From assembly GCF_002926165.1 (NCBI RefSeq), contig NZ_MAGP01000057.1, forward strand, positions 1 through 64,000: a stretch of DNA of 64,000 nucleotides, in the 5' to 3' direction. The notes below the pieces were generated by a model. The model was not told where the DNA came from and did no database searches. It saw only the letters and a program-made list of their open reading frames with translations. The translations under genes and the position numbers were made by a program. Source of the DNA: Micromonospora chalcea (GTDB taxonomy: Bacteria; Actinomycetota; Actinomycetes; Mycobacteriales; Micromonosporaceae). Shown here in pieces: positions 17,326 through 27,762 of this stretch (position 1 is the first letter of the stretch; each line of letters begins with the position of its first letter).

Positions 17326-18585
17326 TCAGGCGCTGCGGGCCAGCCAGCCCACCGGCCGGTCGACGATCCGGCGGACCACCGAGCCGGCTCCGCCGACCGC
17401 CGCGGACTGCGCCCCGAGCACGGCCGGGCGTACCTCGACCGGTGCCCAGGCGGCGGTCAGCACCCGCCGGGAGATCTCCGCCACCACAGGCGGCCGCAGC
17501 CAGGGGGCGAGCGGGGCGTATCCGCCGCCGAGCACCACCGTGTCCAGGTCCAGCAGGTTCACCACACCCGCCACGGCGACCCCGAGGGCGGCGCCGGCGT
17601 CGGCCAGGGCGGCGAGCGTGGCCGGGTCACCGGCGTCGGCCAGGTCGGCGAGCCGGGTGGCGGCGGTGTCGGCGGGCAGTTCCGCGCCGGGCAGCCCGGC
17701 GGCGGCCAGGATCGCCTCCTGGCCCGCGTACCGCTCCAGACAGCCCTGGCCGCCGCAGCGGCACGGCCGCCCCTGCGGCTGGACCGGGAAGTGACCGATC
17801 TCTCCGCTCCAGCCGCGCGCGCCCCGGTAGAGCGAGCCGTCCAGCACGATTCCGGCGCCGATGCCGATCTCGCCGGTGATGTGCAGGAAGCTGCGGGGGC
17901 CGGCCGGTCGCGCGTACAGCTCGCCGAGCGCCGCCAGGTTGGCCTCGTTGTCGACCACGAGCGGTGGCACCCCGTCGACCGGCTCGGCCAGCGAATGCCC
18001 GGCCAGCAGCGCCGGCACGTCCACGTCCCGCCAGCCGAGGTTCGGCGCGAGCCGGACCAGGCCGCCGTCGCCGACCAGGCCGGGCACGGCGAGCGCCGCG
18101 CCGGCCAGGGTCAGTCCGTCGCGTACGGCGGCGGCGCGCGCCTCGGCGGCCAGCGCGGCGAGCCGGGCGAGCGCGTCGGCGGGGGAGACCGGGCGCAGGT
18201 CGGCGCGGCGGACCAGGTGGTGCCGGACCGTGCCGGTCAGGTCGACGACGCAGGCCGCCAGGTAGTCGACGTTCACCTCCAGGCCGAGCCCGGCCGGGCC
18301 GTCGGAGGCGAGCACCAGCCCCCGGGCCGGCCGGCCCGCACCGGTACGCGGCTCCGGCTCCGCCTCGGCGACCAGCCTGCCGGCGATCAGGTCGTCGACC
18401 ACGGCGGAGACGGTGGCCCGGGTCAGGCCGGTGTCGGCGGCGATCCCGGCCCGCGAGGGCGGGCGGTCGGCGGCGGCGATCCGCCGGAGCACCACTGCGA
18501 GGTTCAACTCGCGCAGGCTGCCCTGCCGGACCGCCCCGGCCGTGCTGGCGCTTGTCACCTCTTGACACTGCCACATCGCCGCCAT
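17326..18585 (-). CDS. ROK family (XylR-like) transcriptional repressor
   Basis: About 419 residues. An N-terminal winged helix (LRELNLAVVLRRI, DTGLTRATVSAVVDDLI) precedes a ROK sugar-kinase-like domain with GLGLEVNVDYL, the ROK signature GARGWSGEIGHF and the zinc-binding CRCGGQGCLE. Divergent from xylA-xylB, it is almost certainly the xylose-responsive repressor of that operon. The ATG 18585 start overlaps the xylA promoter; ATG 18576 or GTG 18558 are in-frame alternatives, and GTG 18558 would leave the promoter outside the coding region. No start has a clear ribosome-binding site. Confidence 0.9.
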   Translation of the reverse strand: MAAMWQCQEVTSASTAGAVRQGSLRELNLAVVLRRIAAADRPPSRAGIAADTGLTRATVSAVVDDLIAGRLVAEAEPEPRTGAGRPARGLVLASDGPAGLGLEVNVDYLAACVVDLTGTVRHHLVRRADLRPVSPADALARLAALAAEARAAAVRDGLTLAGAALAVPGLVGDGGLVRLAPNLGWRDVDVPALLAGHSLAEPVDGVPPLVVDNEANLAALGELYARPAGPRSFLHITGEIGIGAGIVLDGSLYRGARGWSGEIGHFPVQPQGRPCRCGGQGCLERYAGQEAILAAAGLPGAELPADTAATRLADLADAGDPATLAALADAGAALGVAVAGVVNLLDLDTVVLGGGYAPLAPWLRPPVVAEISRRVLTAAWAPVEVRPAVLGAQSAAVGGAGSVVRRIVDRPVGWLARSA

Positions 18586-18606
18586 TTAATTCAACCGCTG
18601 AACAAA
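18562..18606 (+). promoter_or_regulatory. xylA promoter with overlapping operator
   Basis: TTGACA (18562-18567), a 17-bp spacer and TTTAAT (18585-18590) form a near-consensus housekeeping promoter firing towards xylA. An imperfect dyad (TTCA 18590-18593, ACCGC, TGAA 18599-18602, extending as TTTaa...caAAA) covers the -10 and predicted start site, as expected for repression by the divergent ROK protein. Confidence 0.7.
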
Positions 18607-18637
18607 TCGCGGACGACACCACCACTGGAGGTCTGCC

Positions 18638-19825
18638 ATGGCACCCCGTCCCACCCCCGCGGACAAATTCTCCTTCGGCCTCTGGACGGTGGGCTGGCCG
18701 GCCCGTGACCCGTTCGGCGACGCGACCCGTCCCGAGCTGGACGCCGTCGAGGCCGTGCACCGGCTCGCCGAGCTGGGCGCGTACGGCATCACCTTCCACG
18801 ACGACGACCTGGTCCCGTTCGGCGCGGACGCCGCCACCCGCGACGCCCGGCTCAGCCGCTTCCGCAAGGCGCTCGACGAGACCGGCCTGGTCGTGCCGAT
18901 GGTCACCACCAACCTGTTCAACCACCCGGTGTTCAAGGACGGCGGCTTCACCAGCAACGACCGCGACGTGCGGCGGTACGCGCTGCGCAAGGTGCTGCGC
19001 AACATCGACCTGGCCGCCGAGATGGGCGCGAAGACGTTCGTCATGTGGGGCGGCCGGGAGGGCGCCGAGTACGACGTCGCGAAGGACGTCCAGGCCGCGC
19101 TGGACCGCTACCGCGAAGCGGTCGACCTGCTCTGCGAGTACGTCGTCGACAACGGCTACGACCTGCGCTTCGCGCTGGAGCCGAAGCCGAACGAGCCCCG
19201 GGGCGACATCCTGCTGCCCACCGTCGGCCACGCGCTCGGCTTCATCTCCACCCTGGCCCGCCCGGAGATGGTCGGGCTGAACCCGGAGGTCGGGCACGAG
19301 CAGATGGCCGGGCTGAACTTCGCCCACGGCATCGCCCAGGCGCTCTGGCAGGGCAAGCTGTTCCACATCGACCTCAACGGCCAGCGCGGCATCAAGTACG
19401 ACCAGGACCTGGTCTTCGGCCACGGCGACCTGCTCAACGCATTCGCCCTGGTCGACCTGCTGGAGCACGGCGGCCCGAACGGCGGCCCGGCCTACGACGG
19501 CCCGCGCCACTTCGACTACAAGCCGTCCCGCACCGAGGACATCGCCGGCGTGTGGGCCTCCGCCGAGGCGAACATGCGCACGTACCTGCTGCTCAAGGAG
19601 CGGGCCGCGGCGTTCCGCGCCGACCCGGAGGTGGTCGAGGCGCTCGCCGCCGCCCGCGTGGCCGAGCTGGCCACCCCGACGCTGAACCCCGGCGAGGGCT
19701 ACCGCGAGCTGCTCGCCGACCGCACCGCGTTCGAGGAGTTCGACCCGGAGGCCGCCGGGGCGAAGGGCTTCGGCTTCGTCCGGCTCAACCAGCTCGCCGT
19801 CGAGCACGTGCTCGGCGCGCGCTGA
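18638..19825 (+). CDS. xylA: Xylose isomerase
   Basis: A 395-residue class I (actinobacterial-type) xylose isomerase converting D-xylose to D-xylulose in the cytoplasm with divalent metals. Evidence includes [17 protein letters not shown] near the N-terminus, the catalytic His in [13 protein letters not shown] (~50), [12 protein letters not shown], the metal ligands in [52 protein letters not shown], and [10 protein letters not shown]. Length is the family norm. The ATG has GGAGG at good spacing. xylB follows after 11 bases, so it is one operon under the ROK-controlled promoter upstream. Confidence 0.98.
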   Translation: MAPRPTPADKFSFGLWTVGWPARDPFGDATRPELDAVEAVHRLAELGAYGITFHDDDLVPFGADAATRDARLSRFRKALDETGLVVPMVTTNLFNHPVFKDGGFTSNDRDVRRYALRKVLRNIDLAAEMGAKTFVMWGGREGAEYDVAKDVQAALDRYREAVDLLCEYVVDNGYDLRFALEPKPNEPRGDILLPTVGHALGFISTLARPEMVGLNPEVGHEQMAGLNFAHGIAQALWQGKLFHIDLNGQRGIKYDQDLVFGHGDLLNAFALVDLLEHGGPNGGPAYDGPRHFDYKPSRTEDIAGVWASAEANMRTYLLLKERAAAFRADPEVVEALAAARVAELATPTLNPGEGYRELLADRTAFEEFDPEAAGAKGFGFVRLNQLAVEHVLGAR

Positions 19826-19836
19826 GGCGGGCCGCC

Positions 19837-21261
19837 ATGCCGCTCGTCGCGGGGGTCGACTCGTCGACCCAGTCCTGCAAGGTGGTGGTCCGGGACGCGG
19901 AGACCGGCGCGCTGGTCCGGCAGGGCCGCGCCCGGCACCCGCCCGGCACCGAGGTCGACCCGTACGCCTGGTGGGAGGCCCTGCGGGCGGCGGTGGCCGA
20001 GGCCGGCGGCCTGTCCGACGTGGCAGCCGTCTCGGTCGGCGGCCAGCAGCACGGCATGGTCTGCCTGGACGCCTCCGGTGAGGTGGTCCGGCCGGCGCTG
20101 CTGTGGAACGACACCCGGTCCGCCGATGCGGCCCGGGACCTGGTCGAGGAGGCCGGCGGCGGGGAGACCGGCCGCCGGTTCTGGGCCGACGCGACCGGCG
20201 CGGTGCCGGTGGCCAGCTTCACCGCCACGAAGCTGCGGTGGCTGGCCCGGCACGAGCCGGACAACGCCGACCGGGTGGCCGCCGTGTGCCTGCCGCACGA
20301 CTGGCTCACCTGGCGGCTCGCCGGCGCGCCCGGCCTGGACGCGCTGCGCACCGACCGGGGCGACGCCAGCGGCACCGGCTACTGGTCGCCGCGCACCGGC
20401 GAATACCGGCTGGACCTGCTGGAGCGGGCCTTCGGGCGGCGCGTGACGGTGCCGGTCGTGCTCGGCCCGGCCGAGGCGGCCGGGCACCTCGACCCGGCGG
20501 TGCTCGACGGCGACCCGGGCGCGGCGGGGCGGATCCTCCTCGGGTCGGGCACCGGGGACAACGCCGCCGCGGCGCTCGGTGTCGGCGCCGGTCCGGGCGA
20601 CGTGGTCGTCTCGATCGGCACCTCCGGCACCGTCTTCGCGGTCGCGGACAACCCGGCCGCCGACCCGAGCGGCGCGGTGGCCGGGTTCGCCGACGCCACC
20701 GGCCGGTTCCTGCCGCTGGTGTGCACGCTCAACGCGGCCCGGGTGCTCGACGCCACCGCGACCCTGCTCGGCGTCGACCTCGACACGCTCGGTGAGCTGG
20801 CCCTGTCCGCGCCGCCCGGCGCCGACGGGCTGGTCCTGGTGCCGTACCTGGAGGGGGAGCGGACACCGGATCGACCGCACGCCACCGGCGAGCTGAAGGG
20901 CCTGACACTGCGCACCTCGACCCCGGCGCACCTGGCCCGGGCCGCGGTCGAGGGGATGCTCTGCGGGCTGGCCGACGGTCTCGACGCGCTGCTCGCCCAG
21001 GGCGCCCGCGCCGACCGGATCATCCTGGTCGGGGGCGGCGCCCGGTCCGCCGCGGTACGGCGGATCGCGCCGCAGGTCTTCGGCCGCCCGGTGGTGGTGC
21101 CGCCGCCCGGCGAGTACGTGGCCGACGGCGCGGCCCGGCAGGCCGCCTGGGTCGCGCTGGGTGGCGACACCCCGCCCACCTGGTCGGTCGGCGACACCGA
21201 GGAGTACACCGGCGAGGCGGTCCCCGCCATCCGCGAGCGCTACGCCCACGCCCGGGGGTAA
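19837..21261 (+). CDS. xylB: Xylulokinase
   Basis: A 474-residue FGGY-family carbohydrate kinase phosphorylating D-xylulose to xylulose 5-phosphate for the pentose phosphate pathway. Motifs are [13 protein letters not shown] (phosphate-binding, N-terminus), [51 protein letters not shown] and ILVGGGARS. The start is ATG 19837, 11 bases after xylA. Its TAA stop directly abuts the first copy of a GGGGCCCC-type repeat, which probably acts as transcript end. Confidence 0.97.
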   Translation: MPLVAGVDSSTQSCKVVVRDAETGALVRQGRARHPPGTEVDPYAWWEALRAAVAEAGGLSDVAAVSVGGQQHGMVCLDASGEVVRPALLWNDTRSADAARDLVEEAGGGETGRRFWADATGAVPVASFTATKLRWLARHEPDNADRVAAVCLPHDWLTWRLAGAPGLDALRTDRGDASGTGYWSPRTGEYRLDLLERAFGRRVTVPVVLGPAEAAGHLDPAVLDGDPGAAGRILLGSGTGDNAAAALGVGAGPGDVVVSIGTSGTVFAVADNPAADPSGAVAGFADATGRFLPLVCTLNAARVLDATATLLGVDLDTLGELALSAPPGADGLVLVPYLEGERTPDRPHATGELKGLTLRTSTPAHLARAAVEGMLCGLADGLDALLAQGARADRIILVGGGARSAAVRRIAPQVFGRPVVVPPPGEYVADGAARQAAWVALGGDTPPTWSVGDTEEYTGEAVPAIRERYAHARG

Positions 21262-21312
21262 GGAAGGGCCCCTTCTTAACGCCTGCGGTAGAGGAGGGGC
21301 CCCTTCTTAACA
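21261..21312. repeat. Two direct copies of a GGGGCCCC-centred repeat
   Basis: Copy 1 is AGGAAGGGCCCCTTCTTAAC (21261-21280). Copy 2 is AGAGGAGGGGCCCCTTCTTAAC-like (21290-21312). Each contains a self-complementary GAAGGGGCCCCTTC-type core. They lie between xylB and the MFS gene. The same sequence occurs three more times at 22780-22862. Confidence 0.85.
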
Positions 21313-21370
21313 CGCGCGTCGGCCGGGGGCGGTGTCCCGGAACCCGCCCGCACCTGATTGGCTGCCCTGC

Positions 21371-22801
21371 ATGACGGGCACGAAGGTCTCCCGGCGCGGG
21401 AACGCGGCACACCGGTTCTACAGCGTCGTCGTCTTCGTGGTGCTCGCCTCGCTGGACAACGTGGCGATCGGCCTGGTGCCCCCGCTGTACGGGCCGATCT
21501 CCACCGCCCTCGACGTACCCCAGCGGATGCTCGGCCTGGTCACCGCCGTCAGCTTCCTGGTCAGCGCGGTGGCGGCGGTGGGCTGGGCGTACGTGGGGGA
21601 CCGCACCAACCGCAAGCCGCTGCTCATGGTCGGCACGCTGCTCTGGGCCGCCGGCACCGCCGGCAGCGCGCTCGCCGGGGGGTACGCGACGTTCCTGGCC
21701 GCGCAGTTCGTCGGCGCGGTCGGGCTGGGCGCGGTGGGCTCGGTCGGCTTCTCCGTGGTCACCGACCTGATCTCGCCGCGCCGACGCGGCCTGGTGATGA
21801 GCTTCTGGGGGCTGTCCCAGGGCGTCGGCACGCTGGCCGGGACGCTGCTCGGCGGCGTGCTCGGGGCGACCGACTGGCGGCGGCCGTTCCTGCTACTGAC
21901 CGGCGTGGGTCTGGCCGCCACGGTGGCGTACCTGTTCACCTACGACATCCGGCGCGGGCAGAGCGAACCGGAGCTGGCCGGGGCGATCGACGCCGGGAAC
22001 GAGTACGACTACCGGATCAGCCGCGCCGACCTGCCCCGGATCCTGGCCCGCCGGACCAACCGCTGGCTGATCCTGCAGGGGCTGACCGCCCAGGCCGCGT
22101 TCGGCTCGCTGGTCTGGCTGCCGGTGCTGTTCAGCCAGCGGGCCGAGGCGCAGGGCTACTCGCCGGCGACGGCCGTGGTGGTGGGAAGCGTCTTCGCCAC
22201 CCTGTTCCAGCTCGGCGGGGTGTTCTCGATCGTGGGCGGCCTGGTCGGCGACGCGCTGCAACGGCGTACGCCCAGTGGCCGGGCCACCGTCGCGGCCGTC
22301 GGCATCCTCGCGGCGCTGCCGTTCTACCTGGTCCTGTTCTTCGTGCCGATCCGCATCGACGTGCCCGACGGTGCCGGGGCGGGCGCGGTGGTGACGGCGG
22401 TGCTGTCCAGCGTGCTGACCGAGCCGACGGTGGGGCTGAGCCTGCTCACCGCCGTGGTGGCGCTGGCGCTGACGTCGGCGAACTCGCCGAACTGGTTCGC
22501 GCTGATCGCCGACGTGAACCCGCCCGAGCACCGGGGCACCGTCTACAGCCTGGGCAACCTCGTCAACGGCGTCGGGCGGGCGGCCGGCAACGGGCTGGTC
22601 GGGGTGGTGTTCGCCGCGCTGCGTACGGCCTTCCCGCCGCCGTTGAACTATGCGGTCGGGCTGGCCGCGTTCCAGCTCTTCTTCATCCCGACCGGGATCA
22701 TGTACTGGCTGGCCGCGCGTACGTCGCCGCGGGACATCGCGCAGGTGCACGACCTGCTGCACGCCCGCGCCGACCGCCTGGAAGGAAGGGCCCCTTCTTA
22801 A
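21371..22801 (+). CDS. MFS transporter
   Basis: A 476-residue major facilitator with 12 predicted helices. It has the loop 2-3 motif GWAYVGDRTNRKPLL, and an aromatic/charged central loop (YDIRRGQSEPELAG...EYDYRISRADLP) between helices 6 and 7. The substrate is not evident; its position between xylB and the alpha-glucosidase gene hints at sugars, but it lacks classic sugar-porter motifs. The ATG 21371 (MTGTKVS) was preferred over GTG/ATG further upstream in non-conserved sequence. The last six codons and the TAA stop are formed by repeat copy 3 (GRAPS-stop), so the native C-terminus may have been replaced. Confidence 0.88.
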   Translation: MTGTKVSRRGNAAHRFYSVVVFVVLASLDNVAIGLVPPLYGPISTALDVPQRMLGLVTAVSFLVSAVAAVGWAYVGDRTNRKPLLMVGTLLWAAGTAGSALAGGYATFLAAQFVGAVGLGAVGSVGFSVVTDLISPRRRGLVMSFWGLSQGVGTLAGTLLGGVLGATDWRRPFLLLTGVGLAATVAYLFTYDIRRGQSEPELAGAIDAGNEYDYRISRADLPRILARRTNRWLILQGLTAQAAFGSLVWLPVLFSQRAEAQGYSPATAVVVGSVFATLFQLGGVFSIVGGLVGDALQRRTPSGRATVAAVGILAALPFYLVLFFVPIRIDVPDGAGAGAVVTAVLSSVLTEPTVGLSLLTAVVALALTSANSPNWFALIADVNPPEHRGTVYSLGNLVNGVGRAAGNGLVGVVFAALRTAFPPPLNYAVGLAAFQLFFIPTGIMYWLAARTSPRDIAQVHDLLHARADRLEGRAPS

Positions 22802-22859
22802 CGGTGAGTGTTAATAAGGGGCCCTTCCTATACCGGAGGCGTTAACAAGGGGCCCTTCC

Positions 22860-22862
<3 letters not shown>
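22780..22862. repeat. Three GGGGCCCC repeats forming a bidirectional hairpin between convergent genes
   Basis: Copy 3 (22780-22802, forward) and copy 4 (22810-22830, reverse) face each other across the loop GGTGAGT, giving a 20-bp stem with one mismatch. Copy 5 (22841-22862, reverse) follows after TACCGGAGGC-type sequence. Copy 3 provides the MFS stop codon and copy 5 provides the alpha-glucosidase stop codon (TTA at 22860-22862). The hairpin is well placed as a bidirectional terminator. Confidence 0.85.
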
Positions 22863-24506
<1,644 letters not shown>

Positions 24507-24549
24507 CGCCTTACTCCTGTCTGGGTGGTGCGGGGACGAGCAAGTTGGT

Positions 24550-25620
24550 TCAGTGTGCCCGCGGCGGCGCTGTCGATTCGCGCACCACCAGGCGAGTGGG
24601 GAGGATCACCGGGGGTGGCGTCCCGTCGTCGGTGCCGGCGCCGCGCGGCGCGGGCACCAGGCCGGGGTACGGCTCGGTGGCCCGTACGCCGAGCGGGTCG
24701 AGCAGGATGCGGGCGGCGAGCAGTCCCTGGTCGGCGGCGGGCTGGGCGATCGTGGAGAGCCCGAGCACACCGGCGAGGTCGTGGTCGTCGATGCCGATCA
24801 CGCTCACGTCCTGCGGCACCCGTAGCCCGGCGTCGCGCAGCGCGGTGACCGCGCCCATCGCCATCTCGTCGCAGGCGGCGAAGATGGCCGTCGGCGGTTC
24901 GCCCCGGGCCAGCAGTTCGGCGGTGGCCCGGGTACCCCCGTCGATGGTGAACCGCGACTCGACGTCGAGGCTCGGGTCGGGCCGCAGTCCGGCGGCCCGC
25001 AACGCCTCCTGGTAGCCGCGCCGCCGGTCCAGGTGCGTGGTGAAGGCCAGTTCGTCGTCCGGGTCGCCGGAGATGTGCGCGATCCGGGTGTGGCCGAGGT
25101 CGAGCAGGTGGCGGGTGGCGGTCCGGGCGGCGGCCACGTCGTCGATCCGGACGCAGGGCCACCCGGGCACCTCGCTGCCCGAGCTGATCGTCACGCCGGG
25201 CAGGTCCAGGTTCGTCAGCGCGTGCACGTCCGCCGCGCGCAGCGGGGTGGCGACCAGGATGATCGCGTCCACGCGCTTGTGCAGGCTCGCCGTGCGCAGC
25301 ACCCGCTGGCGGGTCTGCTCCCGGCCGCCGAGGTTGTAGAGCAGCAGGTCGTAGCCGCTGTCCTGGAGGAACTCCTCGACCGCCTCGACCACCGTGCTGA
25401 AGAACCACCTGGTGATCCGGGGCACCACCACCGCGACCGTGCCGGTCCGGCCGCCGGCCAGCCGGCTGGCGCTCGGGGACACCGCGTACTGGAGCTGCTC
25501 GGCGGCGGCGAGCACCCGGCGCCGGTGCGCGGCCGAGACCGTCGGCAGGCCTCGCAGCGCCCGGGAGACGGTGGCCGTGGAGACCCCGGCCAGCCGGGCG
25601 ACGTCGTCAATTCTGGTCAT
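24550..25620 (-). CDS. LacI family transcriptional regulator
   Basis: A 356-residue repressor. The N-terminal HTH/hinge reads MTRIDDVARLAGVSTATVSRALRGLPTVS and the periplasmic-binding-like effector domain begins at ~60 (GTVAVVVPRITRWFFSTVVEAV), with DEMAMGAVTALRDAGLRVPQDVSVIGIDD-type motifs near ~270 (split here for brevity: DVSVIGIDDHDLA). It follows the ABC importer genes and precedes the alpha-glucosidase gene. It is the obvious candidate to bind the TGTAAGCGCTTGCA operator upstream of the binding-protein gene. The ATG at 25620 is unambiguous. The effector is probably an alpha-glucoside, by context. Confidence 0.93.
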   Translation of the reverse strand: MTRIDDVARLAGVSTATVSRALRGLPTVSAAHRRRVLAAAEQLQYAVSPSASRLAGGRTGTVAVVVPRITRWFFSTVVEAVEEFLQDSGYDLLLYNLGGREQTRQRVLRTASLHKRVDAIILVATPLRAADVHALTNLDLPGVTISSGSEVPGWPCVRIDDVAAARTATRHLLDLGHTRIAHISGDPDDELAFTTHLDRRRGYQEALRAAGLRPDPSLDVESRFTIDGGTRATAELLARGEPPTAIFAACDEMAMGAVTALRDAGLRVPQDVSVIGIDDHDLAGVLGLSTIAQPAADQGLLAARILLDPLGVRATEPYPGLVPAPRGAGTDDGTPPPVILPTRLVVRESTAPPRAH

Positions 25621-25646
25621 CGTGTGGGCTCCCCGCCGTGACCCGG

Positions 25647-25677
25647 GCCCCGCCGCCGGCCGTGCCGGCGGCGGGGC
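25647..25677 (-). terminator. Terminator hairpin between permease and lacI
   Basis: A perfect 13-bp stem GCCCCGCCGCCGG / CCGGCGGCGGGGC with loop CCGTG, placed just after the inner-membrane permease stop. It could limit read-through from the importer genes into lacI. Confidence 0.75.
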
Positions 25678-25682
25678 GCGGA

Positions 25683-26642
25683 TCAACCCTTGACGCTGCC
25701 GGCGAGCAGGCCTCGCACGAAGAAGCGCTGGAGGGACAGGAACACGATCAGCGGTACGACGATCGACACGAACGCGCCGGCCGTCAGCCGCTGCCACTCG
25801 TTGCCCCGGGTGCCGGCCAGTTCCGCGAGCCGGACCGTCAGCGGGGCGGTCTCGTCGCCGCCACCGGCGAAGATCAGCGCGACCAGCAGGTCGTTCCAGA
25901 CCCAGAGGAACTGGAAGATGCCGAACGCCGCCAGCGCGGGCATGATCAGCGGCAGCACGATGGTGCGGAAGATCTTCGGGTGGGTGGCCCCGTCGACCCG
26001 GGCCGCCTCCATCAGGTCGCCGGGAAGCTGCGAGATGAAGTTGTGCAGCAGGAACACGGCGAACGGAAGCGCGAAACAGGTGTGCGCGAACCACACCTGG
26101 GCGAACTTCTGCTCGTCGACCAGGTCCCACGCGGGCAGGATCTGCACGCCGGCGATCGTGACGCCGGTGGAGAAGAACCGCAGCAGCGGCACCAGGGCCA
26201 TCTGCAGCGGCACGATCTGCAGCGCGAAGATCCCGATGTAGACCCAGTCCCGCCCCTTGAAGTTCATCCACGCCAGCGCGTACGCCGCGAGCGACGCGAA
26301 CGCGAGCGGGAAGAGCACCGAGGGGATGGTGATCGCCAGCGAGTTGATGAAGTAGCTGGCCAGCTGCCCGGACGAGCCGGAGCTGAACAGCACCTCCTGG
26401 TAGTTCTCCAGCGTGATCTGCGGGTCGCTGAAGAACGTCCACCACCCGGTGGTCTTGATCTCGTTCTCCGGCCGGAGCGAGGAGATGAACAGGCCGAAGG
26501 TCGGGATCGTCCAGAGCATCGCGATCACGACTGACACGAGCGTGGCGGTACGGCTGTTCAGACGCTTGCGCACCCGGGCGCCCCGGGTGGTCGGTTCGGT
26601 GGCCTGGGCGCCGACTCCGACGGTGGGCGTGGTGGTGGTCAT
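25683..26642 (-). CDS. Sugar ABC transporter permease (MalG-like)
   Basis: A 319-residue permease with six predicted helices (first at about 34-54) and the EAA loop EAARVDGATHPKIFRTIVLP at ~205-224 that contacts the ATPase. The C-terminus LLAGSVKG is the classic MalG-type ending. It pairs with the permease directly upstream (one-base gap) and the lipoprotein binding protein. No ATP-binding subunit is encoded nearby, so it probably uses a shared MsiK-type ATPase elsewhere, as known for Streptomyces sugar importers. Confidence 0.95.
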   Translation of the reverse strand: MTTTTPTVGVGAQATEPTTRGARVRKRLNSRTATLVSVVIAMLWTIPTFGLFISSLRPENEIKTTGWWTFFSDPQITLENYQEVLFSSGSSGQLASYFINSLAITIPSVLFPLAFASLAAYALAWMNFKGRDWVYIGIFALQIVPLQMALVPLLRFFSTGVTIAGVQILPAWDLVDEQKFAQVWFAHTCFALPFAVFLLHNFISQLPGDLMEAARVDGATHPKIFRTIVLPLIMPALAAFGIFQFLWVWNDLLVALIFAGGGDETAPLTVRLAELAGTRGNEWQRLTAGAFVSIVVPLIVFLSLQRFFVRGLLAGSVKG

Positions 26643-26643
26643 C

Positions 26644-27690
26644 TCAGCCCTCCCGCTGCTTGCGCAGGTTGCGGATCTGGTAGATCACGATCGGGATCAC
26701 CAGGACGAACAGGAACACCGCCAGCGCCGAGCCCTGCCCGTTCTCCTGGTAGCGGAACGCCTGGTTGTACATCTCGGTCGCGATCACGTTCGTGTCGTAG
26801 TTGCCGTTGGTGGCGGTGCGGACGATGTCGAAGACCTTGAGCGTGGCGATGGAGATCGTCACCACCACGACGATCAGCGCCGGCCGGATGCTCGGAATGG
26901 TGATCCGCCAGAACATCTGCCACGCGGTGGTGCCGTCGAGCCGGGCCGCCTCGACGATGTCGGCCGGGATGGCCTTGATCGCGGCGGAGAGCACCACCAT
27001 GGCGAAACCGGCCTGGATCCACACCATGATCACGATGAGCAGGAACGTGTTCAGCGGCGAGTCCAGCAGCCACTGCTTCGGTTCTCCGCCGAGGCTCACC
27101 ACGATCTGGTTGAGCAGGCCGATCTGGTCGCCCTCGCCCCGGTAGGCGTAGACGAAGCGCCAGATGATGGAGGCGCCGACGAACGAGATCGCCATCGGCA
27201 GGAAGATCAGGGACTTGGCGACCGCCTCGAACCGTGCCTTGTCCACCAGGACCGCGTAGATCAGGCCGAACGCGGTGGCCACCAGCGGCACCAGCAGCAC
27301 CCAGATCAGCGTGTTGACCAGGACCCGGACGATCGAGTCCTCGGCGAACATCCAGCGGTAGTTGTCCAGTCCCACCCAGTTGCTGCTGCTGGAGTCCATG
27401 AAGGAGAGCAGCGTGGTGCGGATGGCCGGCACCACCAGTCCGACGGCGAGCAGCAGCAGCGTCGGCAACAGGAAGAAGAACGCGAACGCGCCCTCGCGCT
27501 GCTTGGGCCGGCGGGGCAGTGGCGTGCCGCTCACCGAGGCGGCGACCAGTTGCGCCTCCCGGCGCCGGGCGAAGTACGACGGCACCACGTCGAGGAGCAG
27601 GAGCAGCCCGCCCACCACCGCGACGAAGGCGATCAGCCCGTACATCAGCATGAGGAACTTCGGCTGCTCCGCCGCGAAGTCGAACTCCAT
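26644..27690 (-). CDS. Sugar ABC transporter permease (MalF-like)
   Basis: A 348-residue permease. It has an extra N-terminal helix (about 12-35), a hydrophilic linker with PLPRRPKQREGA, then six core helices and the EAA loop EAARLDGTTAWQMFWRITIP at ~258-277. It forms the heteromeric channel with the MalG-like protein. The ATG 27690 has an AGGAGGG box. A hairpin separates it from the binding-protein gene upstream, so it is probably made in lower amounts than the binding protein. Confidence 0.95.
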   Translation of the reverse strand: MEFDFAAEQPKFLMLMYGLIAFVAVVGGLLLLLDVVPSYFARRREAQLVAASVSGTPLPRRPKQREGAFAFFFLLPTLLLLAVGLVVPAIRTTLLSFMDSSSSNWVGLDNYRWMFAEDSIVRVLVNTLIWVLLVPLVATAFGLIYAVLVDKARFEAVAKSLIFLPMAISFVGASIIWRFVYAYRGEGDQIGLLNQIVVSLGGEPKQWLLDSPLNTFLLIVIMVWIQAGFAMVVLSAAIKAIPADIVEAARLDGTTAWQMFWRITIPSIRPALIVVVVTISIATLKVFDIVRTATNGNYDTNVIATEMYNQAFRYQENGQGSALAVFLFVLVIPIVIYQIRNLRKQREG

Positions 27691-27719
27691 CGACCCTCCT
27701 TCAAGGGTTCGGCTAGCAG

Positions 27720-27756
27720 AGGTGGCCCGGTCCGGGGGAACCGGACCGGGCCACCT
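27720..27756 (-). terminator. Intra-operon hairpin after binding-protein gene
   Basis: A 16-bp perfect stem AGGTGGCCCGGTCCGG / CCGGACCGGGCCACCT with loop GGGAA lies between the binding-protein gene and its permease genes. It is a likely partial terminator or mRNA 3'-end stabiliser setting subunit ratios. Confidence 0.75.
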
Positions 27757-27762
27757 GCTAGA

